This document shows positions 37,101 through 49,100 of a stretch of DNA of 64,000 nt, piece after piece. The stretch's first letter is position 1. The number at the start of each line of letters is the position of its first letter. The stretch spans positions 61,694,324-61,758,323 of the forward strand of contig OY755242.1 of the NCBI GenBank assembly GCA_963576725.1, in the 5' to 3' direction. The notes beneath the pieces were generated by a model. It ran no database searches, was not told the DNA's origin, and saw nothing but the letters and a program-made list of their open reading frames with translations. This stretch comes from Azorinus chamasolen (taxonomy: Eukaryota > Mollusca > Bivalvia > Cardiida > Solecurtidae). Position numbers and translations under genes: made by a program.

Positions 37101-40100
37101 AAAATAAGATCATTTGAATCGAGAGTCGATATGTTAATTCAAACAGACATTCTCTCGGAGGCTCTCTGGTCATATTCGAGTTCCGTCGTCTCGGTTTCTA
37201 TTTTTAGATAGGGCTAACGCACTGGCACTTGATCGAAACAGACTATAGTTGTGTAATATAATAGTTATATCATATACATGTAGTGTATTAATGTACTAGT
37301 TGCTATAAATAAACTATAGTCTTTTTCGATCAAGTGCCAGTGGGCTAACGTCACTCATAAATCGATGGAACTGAACTGTCTATATTTAGGTCTATGACAA
37401 TCACCGCCCATGTAAGAGCTTATCAATCAAATTATTATGAGAGTGAAAAGAAAATATTTACGATTTATCTGTAAATCTTTGCTCCCTGACTTGATTTTTA
37501 TCAAAAACGCGTTTCGCCAGCGGTGAATTAAATTAATAAAACTGATAAATCAACGCCGCTTTGTATGTGGCCTCAGTGGTGTAATCGGTAAGCACGACGT
37601 CATTTGGCTTTTGTAGAATCAGGCGCGGGTTCGAATCCAGCAATAGCCATTTTTTTTTTTTCTTCTTTGAATAATTATGTTGGTGAATTTTCTGATAGAT
37701 CTATTCCGTCAACATGTTCATGCATATTTACCGAAAATTAAAATAGATCCATGGTTATAGAATCATTCCGCCTATCTACTAACCTAATAAACATTCTACG
37801 ACCGGAAGTAACCTAATAAACCTAAGTTTATTTGCACCCCCTTTATTATGTCACTAGAGAAGCCTGGTGACTGGATAAATTGAGATTAATTGGTCAAGAA
37901 ATGAAACTGCTAGATGAGCAACAATGTATCAGGATACATGGATTGACTGATGGATGGACGGGTCAAAAACTATATAACCCCAGCAACTTTGTTGCGTAGG
38001 GTATAACAAAGCTTTTTGTACACATACCAAGTAAAAATTCATATTTCCAAATACATCAATTTCACAATCTATTTTTCCTGAGTTTCCTTACAGTCTTCTC
38101 TGCAATATCTTTGAGTGTCATGTATCTTTAATCCATTCCCTCATAGGCTATTTTTAGAACCAGCGTTTTTGAATAAACCTACTGAAACGGAGCATTTACT
38201 ACAAAAAAAAGAAATTTTTAGAATTGTGTAGTTTTGAAACCATTGTGATATGCAAATGCTCTATTTATCACGATGGTTTCAAAAGGTGACTTTCATAGAG
38301 GTGTTAAAGTCATCAATATGAGGGAATTGGTTTAAACAAAGCAGCACAAGATAGAATCTTCCTTCAATATGCACAAGTTTAGCTAAGAATATATTAACTT
38401 TCCAGAAATCATTCAACGGCTATCAGTGCAGACTCCAATAAGGTTCACTGTTTGCCAATTTGTGCAAGTCACAACATTTCAAGCTGCCACAGGGATGCCA
38501 CAAACCAGAAGAAACAAAATTCCCTGATATTTCCCTTACATAATTTCAGAATTCCCTGAAACATTACAATGCGACATTTGGTCTTTCTTTCACAATTTAT
38601 GTAATATTTTTGAGGAATTTTAAAAATATGGCCTTAGTTCTCATTTTTTTTCAAAATTCCCATACCATTCCCTGACATAAGCCTACATTTTCAAATTTTT
38701 CTGACAATTCTCTGACTTTAAATTTTTTTAAATTTCCCTGACTTTTCCCTGATGTGTGGCAACCCTGAAGCAGTGCAAGGATATAAGTTTCTGTATATTA
38801 CTTGGGAGTACGGTTGTTGCCACTGCCGTTACTCTCTGTGGACTCCTCCATCTCATCCAGTTCTGGAGTAGTGGCTACTATATGAGCGAGAGTGTTATCC
38901 AGACCTACAAACACAGCAGGGAAACAAGTGATCAATTAGGTAGGCACACAACTACACATAATATACAATCAAGAGAAGAAAATTTTAATATAAGACAACT
39001 AATGGTATGAATACTAAGATAAAACAATAGAGTCCAAAACAGACAGTTAAGTGCAAGTCTACCAGAAAAATGTAGTCTTTCTACACAACCTTAAGCCTTT
39101 CAATGCTGATTTTTCAAATGGACTATTCCAAAATTCAAACAGTTCAAACTTACTGCGACTATTCAGGTATTTTATTAAAAGAAAAGTGTAACATGACACA
39201 GTGCAGACCTTGATGAGAGGGCCCCTCTACGAGCCCTCTCATCTGGGTCTACATTGTTTGCTAAGGACAATAGTGACTCGTTTCCCGCACTAATAGGGTT
39301 AACTCAGTAAATTTAAGCAATGGCAGTTAAGGCCCTTGTAAATTATAAAATTGTGGACCTTGAGCTCCAAAGATACTGTGGCCATGGTCCTATATGAAAG
39401 TATTTGCACCGCAACCACCACATGGAGTTTAAGGCATTCTTTTTTTGAGAAACAAACTAGCTTATAATAACAGTCAAGTGATTACGAAACTGTTAATAAT
39501 GCATCTAAAAATGCACAGAGTTTATGCTTATCACTCTCCACAGGAACATAGAAATAAAGTTAGAGAACATAGTTCTCTATTAGACAAACACAGCTCAAAG
39601 CTGGGAAACATCCTACTTAAGTAAACATAATTCAGACTATTAAACGAGTGAATATACACACAATTAACCCTATACCTCATACTAAAGTCGTTTCACACCT
39701 TTGCAAACAGGGTAGACCTACATCAGCCAGCTCCTGTAGGAGGCGTCTAATCAGGGTCTTCTATGTTTGCATATTTATAATGGTATAATATTAAATAGGT
39801 CTGATTCTAGTTTCTGAAATGGCCAAAACTTACCTTGTGCATTGGACATTATAAAAAGTTCAGTTAACCATTTCCCTGTTCTATGTTTATTTCAAATTTC
39901 AATACCTACTGAATATTCAAGGACAAAATAGTTATAATGAAATATGGAATGTGAAACATTGTAGCCATTTTAGAAAGTAAAGAAACAGATCTATCAAATT
40001 CCAATACCAAACAGAGCAGACCCTGATCAGACGGCTCCTATAGGAGCCGTCTGATCTGGGTCTACTCTGGTTTGCAAATGTGTGAAAAAGCGTTTAAATT

Positions 40101-43100
40101 AGGGAAAGGGTTAATTAACATTCATGTGTTCTTGTATAAATATTCATGAGGTAAAGGGCCAATGAGAACTTTCTACTGTAGGAAAGAACAGTTTACTGTA
40201 TTAAAACCTGCTTAGCATTTCATTATAGTACAATATATGCTGGGTGAAGCTTTGACAACTAAAAGCAATTCTCATTTTCATAATCATTTCTGTTCAAGCT
40301 TGGCAGCAAAAAGGACTTACCAGGAAAACATCCAATCGGAAGCAGAAAGATGAAAAAAAGAACTTGTGAAATAGCAGAAACATTGACTTGTGTGAAAGGT
40401 GCTAATCAGCTTCGAAAAACAAGGCAGCTTTTGTGTTTAAAGCTTACAAATCAATGTACATGTAGCTAGTTTAAGGTAAGATAAGACACAGCCTACATCA
40501 CACATATAGCACAGTCGAAGAAATAATACATGAATAAACATATACCAGAGATCCAGATAAGATGCATAAATTAAAACATTTTCAAGAATAACTCCTTTAT
40601 TTCTCCATCAAACTATATGTTGTGACCACTCTTTAGAATCGTCTCTTCGAGACGATTCTAAAGATTAAAACATTTTCAAGAATAACTCCTTTATTTCTCC
40701 ATCAAACCATATGTTGTGACCACTCTTTAGAATCGTCTCGAGACGATTCTAAAGAGTGGTCACAACATAAGGTTTGGTGAAGAAATAACAATTTTAGTAT
40801 TTGAGTACGCAATATTTATCTAAGAAACATATGAAAAACATCATTAAGCATGTAATTAAACTAGTTTTGATACTTCTCTACCAAAACCCTATCTTGCTGC
40901 AACTCATTAGAATAGCCACTCTGCCACTCTGCAGCAATTCTAATGAGTTGTAGCAAGAAGGGGTTTGGCAGAGAAATACTGATACTGGATTGGGATGGAT
41001 TAGTACGCATATGTTATCTGCAGCCCTGATATATATCTTTAATATGCAGATTACCTTTAATTATTCTGTGTATTGAAATTTCCTGGACAAATGATTTAAC
41101 TCAGAGACGTTTTGGAATCTATACAGTGACAAAGTTTTAAAATATATTTTCAAAAGGGGTGACTTTATCTGATTCAAATTAGGAGGTTTAAAAATAAATC
41201 GGAATTGAATGACTTGAGTGAAAATACATGTAATATGTTGAGGAGAGAACTTATGTAAAAGAAGTATTATGAATGAAATAAGATTATACAAAATTACCTT
41301 CAGAAAAGGCTTCTGATCAGATGACAAATCATGCTCATTTACTCGAAACAGACAATGCATGTAATACCCCTGGTTTAAAAGCATTGCTATGAAAAATGAT
41401 ATTTTTCCATGCTAGTATAGGAGACAATGACATAGCATGATGGATACATTGACCATACAAGCAGGCGTGTATGCGCAAGCAGACCCTGCCATTAGGTTGT
41501 TGTCAAGGCGCCGGTGGACAGATTCAATGGCAAACAAAACCACCATAACTTTGTAACAAAAGAGTTAAGACTTTAACTTTGCAGGAAAATGGAAAACGTT
41601 TTAGTTTTTATCATTAAGATAACATTTTTCTGAAGCCTTATTCCTGATAATTCAAGGCTTTAATCTAGAGAACGATATTCCATCTGTATAAACCTTTGCC
41701 TCATATAAACACCCTTTTTTTTATGCCTTTGCAAACTGAGCAGCCACAGATCTGGGTCCATGCTTTTAAAGCTTTTTAGTTGAGTCTGAGAACTAAAATG
41801 TTTAAAAGCATGGATACAGATTGCTTTTGGAGGAGACATCTGATCAGGGTCTACTCTGTTTGCTTATGAAAATAAATAAGTCTGATGCTATAGTATCCGT
41901 CATGGACAAAAAATTATTTGTACATACGTAATAAAAATTCAGCTGATTAATATTCATACATTCATTATTTTCTAATAAATATTCATGAAGTAAAGAGTTG
42001 ACCAATACATAATTAATTACAACAAGTGGACAGTTTGAAGAAAAAAAAATAGAATAGCAAAGAGCAAAATCTTCATACATGAAGCTGGAAACTACAACAG
42101 TCAATAAATCTAGAAAAGGAAGTGTAACAAGAGAGAAGAGAGAGATAACCTTCCTATGTTATCTGATAAGCATTCAGCTGCCATTTTATGTTATGGACAG
42201 ATCCTAAGAACTCCACTTACCTGGCAATTCATCCTCCTCCTGACACTGGTTTACAAGCAAACAGGGCAGACCCTGATCTGACAGTTTTTACAAAAGCCAT
42301 CTGATCAGGATCTACACTGTTTGCAAAGGTGTTAAAAGATGTATCTAGGGAGTAAAGATTTAAGAAATATAGATAATACAAAACTTCCTGTCACTTGATA
42401 AAGGACTCACCTGCCATGTATACGCTACCAACAGACCATAAGAACCCTTGCTTACCTGGCATTTCATCCTCCTCATATGCAAAGTCCCCACTATCAAAGA
42501 AAGGGGATATGGGAGTTTCTGGAGACTGGGGCTCTTTAGGGACCACCTGTTCTTTGGTCTTAATATTGCTTGGCCTAACTACCTTCTTAGCCCTTTCCTT
42601 TTTGTCCTTTGAAGAATCTGACCTCTTTATCACAGAACTACCTGAGTTTACTTCAGCTACAGTTTCAGATCTCTCTACACTAGCTTCAGTCACTTTTTCT
42701 GAACTTATTTTGGCTACATGTTCAGAGCTGGCTGAGCCAGATTCAGTAATTTCCTCCACTTTATCTGAGATACTTTTTGAGTCAACTGAGACAACTATTT
42801 CTGGCTTAGCTATACTTTCAGTTCTATCTACAGACTGAACAGATTCATCAGTTTTGACTAGACTTTCAGGTGGTTCAGATTCTTTAAACACATTATCATC
42901 ACTATCAGTGACATTAACTTGTACATCACTTTTTTCAGACTTTTCTTTACTTTCCTCAGGAACAACAGGTTTGGCAAGGTTCTCTTTTTCCTCCTCTTTT
43001 GTTTCTGATAAATGCAAATAAAATTCACAAAAATGCAACAAACTAAACTTACAAACAAACAAAGATAAGATAAAAGCAAACCAAATTGTGCTTATAACCC

Positions 43101-46100
43101 ATTCCCTTATATTGACGCCTTTTGACGCATCTGTAAAAGTCACTTTCTGAAACTATTGTGATAAATAGAGCATTTGCTCAATTGGAGCAAATTCTCTACT
43201 TATTACAATGGTTTCAAAATTACACAATTCTAAACTTTTCCTTCGTTCTGGTAAATGCTCCTTTTCAGTAGATTTATTCCTTTTCAGTAGATTTATTCAA
43301 AGAGGTTCGGTCTAAAAATAGCATATTAGGGAATGATTTAATAGAGATAAATAGCAACATCGAACCACAATACAACACAACAGCAGTGATGAAACTGCTT
43401 TATATAGAGAGATATATATATATACTATTTTACACTCTATGAACATAAGAAACAAGAATACAACACCAATGACTCAGTAAACAAAACATGGCATGTTTGG
43501 TTCATTCAATAGCTTTGCTCAGTATGATATGAATTTAACCTTTTACCTGAGACTCCTTTTCACATCTTAGCAAACTGGGTAGACCCAGATCAGACAGTTC
43601 TTGTAGGAGTTGTCTGATCAAGATATGCTTTGGTTGCTCATGGAATTATATAGATATATACAGTAAAATCTCAATTATTTGAACACTTAAAAAATGTTTC
43701 ATAATCGATCTTAAGAGGTGGTAGCTTAATGCATGGTGAAAGTCACGCAGAAAGCTCCTCTAGGAGCTTTCTGCATGACTGTCACCATGCATTAAGTAGC
43801 CAGTAGCCACCTGCCTAAAAGGATCTAATTTCTTCTATACAAAAAAATTCCAACAATCCAGATTTTACTGTAATACATGTACTATACTTTTAACCATGGC
43901 CAAACATTCCTCTGCTCATATGCCAATGTAAAATTATAGCTAATAAATATGCATGGTGTCATTATTTCTTTCATGAATATTCATCAGGTAAAGGGTGTAA
44001 TGACAATGACAGGTGATTGACAGGCAATGTAGGAAACTTACATGGAATGGTAAATTGTTAACTCTTTCTGGGTAACTCGATGTTTAATCAGAATCATAAC
44101 TGTTTGACATTCTGAACGTATTTCTGATATTTTCGGGAAATGGAAGAAAAAATATTTTAACCCTTCGTTTGCTGTTCACGTCAATATACCTACCTGTAAA
44201 TAGTAAAGACACAGATGAGACAGCTCCTGCAGGAGCTGTCTCATCAGGGTCTGCACTATTTACAAATTGATTGTGCACTCCACAGCAGTGATTACACAGA
44301 GAAATAATTGTAGACAGTGAAGATATATGTAATTATACCACTGGGCATGGGTAAAGAAGAAGAAATGCATTTTGCAATTCAGCAAGAGAAGGGTTAAGAA
44401 TTGCAGCAGATAACTGGTAGACGTCAGTTTCTGAATGTGTTCATCTGTATTACAGTACTCTTTGAACCTCTGATGTTGTCATTATTTCTTAGATGAATAT
44501 TCATGGAATAAAGGCTTAATGGGCCGGTGCAGAATTCAATATAGACAGAAACTGTATTTTGTGTCCATTTCCAACAAGAGCCATTAATACATAAAAGAAG
44601 TATCTTTGATGCATCAGTATCATCAACATTTTACTTTTCATTACCGCAAACATCATTCTGTTTTTGTGAACAGGGCTGAACTGGAAAGCTTGATTCCATA
44701 CTTCTGGGCATTTATTAAAGGCATCGGTAACAATCAGTATCTATATCTATGCTCTACCTACATGTGTTGCACTGTAGCAGTGAATTTCTAACCATATACA
44801 TTTATTTATTTTTAGTCACAGGTCACACTTTTGTATATGTCCCTTTAAAAGATGGACCAATTTGTGATAACCTTTGTAAAATGTTTAGATCCAGTACAAT
44901 GCCGAGTAACTCAGTCATCAGTGTCTCATCAGGATCCAAACTGTTTGATATTCTAATGAAATCAAGGAAAGTCCTACTCTGTGATTTCAAACAGATGAAG
45001 TATTTTTCAGTCTATTTACTTTGCATTGAAAGGTATACTGGACGTTATATGTTACATTAACATGCTTGTTACATGACATTGTACATAGGAATTAGAACAA
45101 TACAGCAAAACCTGCCTATAGCAACCATATACAGACCAATTGCTTGCTTATCCTGTTACTGCATAAGTACACATTTCTATGCCTTTGCAAGCAGAGTAGA
45201 CCCAGATCAGATGGCTCCTGTAGGAGCCATCTGATCAGGGTCTGCTCTGTTTGCTTATGAAGTAATATAGATGTGATTCTACAGTTTCTGCCACGGCCAA
45301 AACTTCTGGTGTGCCATTATAAAACAAGAAATCATGTGGACAACCTTGGTAGAGAACCACAAGGCAAAGCAGTATGCCATTAATTAAAGGTCTAAGCCTT
45401 ATGACTTCAGGAGAAAATAATATTTCATATTTTTCCCATCGAAAAAACTGAAAAGCCCTGAGGCAGGGCCAAGTTTCGCCCAGTGGTCAGGGTCGTAAGT
45501 TAAACATTCTTGGCAGAGGACCACAAGCCACAGCTACATATTTATAGAGGACCAGTAGATCATGTTAGTCATACCAAATATCAATGGTCTAGGCCTTACA
45601 GTTTCAGTAGATTTTTAAAGATTTTCCTATGAAAAACTGATAAGCCCTTGGGCGGGGCCATTTTTGGCCCAGGGGTCATAATTTGAACAATATTTGTCGA
45701 GGACCATAAGTTCATGCTACATACCAAATATCAAAGGTCTAGGCCTTACAGTTTCAGAGAAGAAGATTTTTAAAGATTTTCCTATGAAAAACTGATAAGC
45801 CCTTGGGCGGGGCCATTTTTGGCCCGGGAGTCATAATTTGAACAATATTTGTAGAGGACTATAAGATCATGCTACATATTAAATATCAAGGGTCTAGGCC
45901 TTACAGCTTCAGAGAAGAAGATTTTTAAAGATTTTCCTATGAAAAACTGATAAGCCCTTGGGCGGGGCCATTTTTGGCCCGGGGGTCATAATTTGAACAA
46001 TATTTGTAGAGGACCATAAGATCATGCTACATACCAAATATCACAGGTCTAGGCCTTACAGTTTCAGTGAAGAAGATTTTTAAAGATTTTCCTATGAAAA

Positions 46101-49100
46101 ATTGATAAGCCCTTGGGCGGGGCCATTTTTGGCCCGGGGGTCATAATTTGAACAATATTTGTAGAGGACCATAAGATCATGCTACATACCTAATATCAAA
46201 GGTTTAAGCCTTACAGTTTCAGGGAAGAAGATTTTTAAAGATTTTCCTATGAAAAACTGATAAGCCCTTGGGCGGGGCCATTTTTGGCCCAGGGGTCATA
46301 ATTTGAACAATATTTGTAGAGGACCATAAGATCATGCTACATACCAAATATCAAAGGTCTAGGCTTTACAGTTTCAGAGAAGGAGATTTTTAAAGATTTT
46401 CCTATGAAAATTCCATATTACCATATATGGAAATATTGACCACGCCCTCTGGCGGCCATGTTTTTTGCCCAATCAAAATTCTTTTAACAACTTTTAAAGT
46501 CTATCAACTGAGAAACATTTTGGTGAAAACTATATTCAAATCCAACAAGTCATTCTGGAGAAGAAGATTTTTCTAGATATGGTGTCCGGTTGCCATGGCA
46601 ACAAGACCGTTGGCCCCGCCCACTATCTTTTAACAACTTTTGAAGCACCCACCCACAGTATGTATCTGACCAAGTTTGGTTACAATTGGGCAGTCGGTTT
46701 CAGAGAAGAAGTCGTTTGAAATTGTTGACGGACAGACGGACAGATGGACGACGGACGCCGGACACAGGGGTATCACAAAAGCTCACCTTGAGCACTTTGT
46801 GCTCTGGTGAGCTAAAAAAACAAACCTAATTAATATTCATGATGTCATTATCTCTTACAGGAATATTCATGGAGTAAATGGTTAAGCTATCACTTATAAA
46901 AAACAAACAGAACTAGACTTAGTTTTGATGGTCGCTGTATACAAGTTTTACTGTACTAAATGGTGACATATTTTTAATGAAATATGATGGTAATATAGTC
47001 AAAATACCAATGATCTGCAAAGCATAAAACCATGTGCATATTGCAGGTTTTCAAACTAAAAGCCAATATCCAATGGAAGAAAAACTTCATGCAACTAACA
47101 CAACAATACAGAACAACCATGGCCCTGCTGTATACTGTGTCGTTGAGAACAGGCAGCACTACACTGGCCAAATACTCACTTGTGGCCGTGGCAAACTCCC
47201 GTACATCCACCCGATCTGTATTCTGCTCCTTATCACTGGTTTTGGTGGTCACCGTAACTTGGCGACCAGTGTTAGAGTTTATATCTGGGGACTCCAGATC
47301 ACTAAGTTCACTTTTGAGGCTAACATTGGAGTCCTTGCCACTCCTGGGCGACATCAGGTCAAATGCACTGGCGTCGGGCGGACTGCCTGTTGACTTAAGC
47401 GGAGTACTACCAGTCATATTCACCATGTTCACATGTTTTAAATTTGGCAACTGAAAACCTCCCCTGAAAGATTTTTTTTAAAAAAAGAACTTGACACAAC
47501 ATATTATGTGCCCATTTCATAAGTCAATGGTATGTTATGAAAACTTTCCTTTTAAAATAAAATCTTGTCAAATCCTGTTAAGTTAATAACTAGTAAAAAA
47601 TTGTTTTATAGAGGTTCAGAACATTTTATATCTGGTTGGATTAAGAAAACAATAATAAACTTTGAATTTATTTTCAAAGTTCTGTTGGCTTTACTGTAAC
47701 AATGAAAATGTGTTAGTGTAGAATCTTCAAACACAACCAGGGCTCAAGCTAAAGGGCAATTTGGAAGAAAAGTTAAAATACATAGACCATACTGGAAGAT
47801 ACAAAATCTTCTCCCAGGATCCCACCAAATTTCTCCCTAAAGGAGAGCTCCAGCTTGAGCCATGAGTGTCAAACTGAGCTATTCTTTCTTCTGATAAAAC
47901 AAGAATCAGCGATAAATACAGTAGAACCTCTCTTAAGCAACCATCAAAAAGAGGTCTAAATATGGGTCTGTAAGGCAGGTGGTAGCTTAATGCAGCTCAA
48001 AAGTAATGCAGAAAGCTCCTATAGGAGCTTTCTGTATTACTGTTGCCCTGCATTAAGCAACCACCTGCCTTTTCAACGAATGAATGGCCGATTAAGACAG
48101 GTTCTATTGTACCACATCATGAACATGTACAGATGAATAATGGACAGGACAGAACAGAGATACCAAGATGTAACCTAATCATCCGAAATATTCAGAATCC
48201 AAAACATTCAGACATCTAATCTCCTGAAGGAGCAGTTTGATCTGATCCTGCATTATATGTTTTTGCCTGAGTTTGTCTGTCTGAATATTTAGAGTAAATT
48301 GAGAAGTGTATAAGTGTCTATTAAATTAGGAGTGAAGACTGGCATTAACCCTTTACTCCATATATATACTTTTTTACCTCCTTGCAAAAAGAGTAGAACC
48401 AGATCAGACATATAATGTAGGAGCCACCTGATCAGGGTCTGTTCTGTTTCCTTGTGGAATAATAAAGATCTGATTCAATAGTTTTTGTCATGGCCAAAAA
48501 TTGCAGTTTATATGCCAGTAAACAAAATTATGTAATCAATATTAATGATATGGCATATATACAGGAGTTTTTAGTTTGGGTGGAAATTGTAGAGTCACAT
48601 CCATTATGATTACATAAGCAAACAGAGCAGACCCTGATCCTATAAAAGCCGTCTGATCTGGGTCTAATCTGTTTGCAAAGGCGAGAAAAGCAAAATTTAT
48701 ATGAGGGAAAGGGTTAAGTTATTTATTACAGCATAACAGTGCACACAAAAGGCCTTTTCGTTCGAATTTTACTGAACAAAAAGAGAAAGCTGAATAGCTA
48801 TTCGAGACATGAGTCAACACATTCATTTTATAAATACAAGAGGGCCAAGATGGCCCTTAATCGCTCACCTGATTACCATAGATTTAAGATTATAGCTGGG
48901 TAGTCCCAGGATGGGACCAATATTGACCTTAGGGAACAATGTTATAGTGGATCATGAGCAGTGGTTCTGGAGAACAAGATTTCAAAGATTTAGAATATAG
49001 ATTTTATCAAGACAATCATTCTGGCCAATGAAGATTGGGCTAAAAATGTGACCTCTGGAGTGAGTTTTCTAAGATTTGATCTAGTGACCTACTTTTTGAT

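Larger units (their letters stand above)
36754..37887. mobile_element. 1.1 kb composite foldback element with 15-bp flanking duplication
   Basis: AATTGGTCAAGAAAT occurs at 36739-36753 and 37888-37902. The insert opens with a large hairpin (GAATAATAGGTTAGTGCCGT and its complement, 36756-36895), shares TTTATCCAGTCA near its left with TGACTGGATAAA at its right end, and contains a nested MITE and a tRNA-like segment. AACCTAATAAAC units near 37790-37825 echo the hairpin. No coding frame. Class unknown. Confidence 0.65.
45151..46885. mobile_element. TTAA-A MITE split by an HN element
   Basis: Left part (TTACTGCATAAGTACACATT, full hairpin, GTGCCATTATAAAA) and right part 46815-46885 (CCTAATTAATATTCATGATG to GAGTAAATGGTTAA) fit together. 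Confidence 0.85.

Noticed and set aside
37567..37649. Functional tRNA gene
   Set aside because: The acceptor and anticodon stems do not fold; only the Pol III boxes and T-arm are good.
41061..41384. 107-codon minus-strand open frame
   Set aside because: AT-rich, no matching splice sites in phase, no family motif; chance frame in an intron.
42395..42838. 147-codon plus-strand open frame
   Set aside because: Antisense shadow of JIP exon E, whose minus-strand reading fits phase and splice sites.
47032..47454. 140- and 119-codon plus-strand open frames
   Set aside because: Antisense shadows of JIP exon D and its flank.
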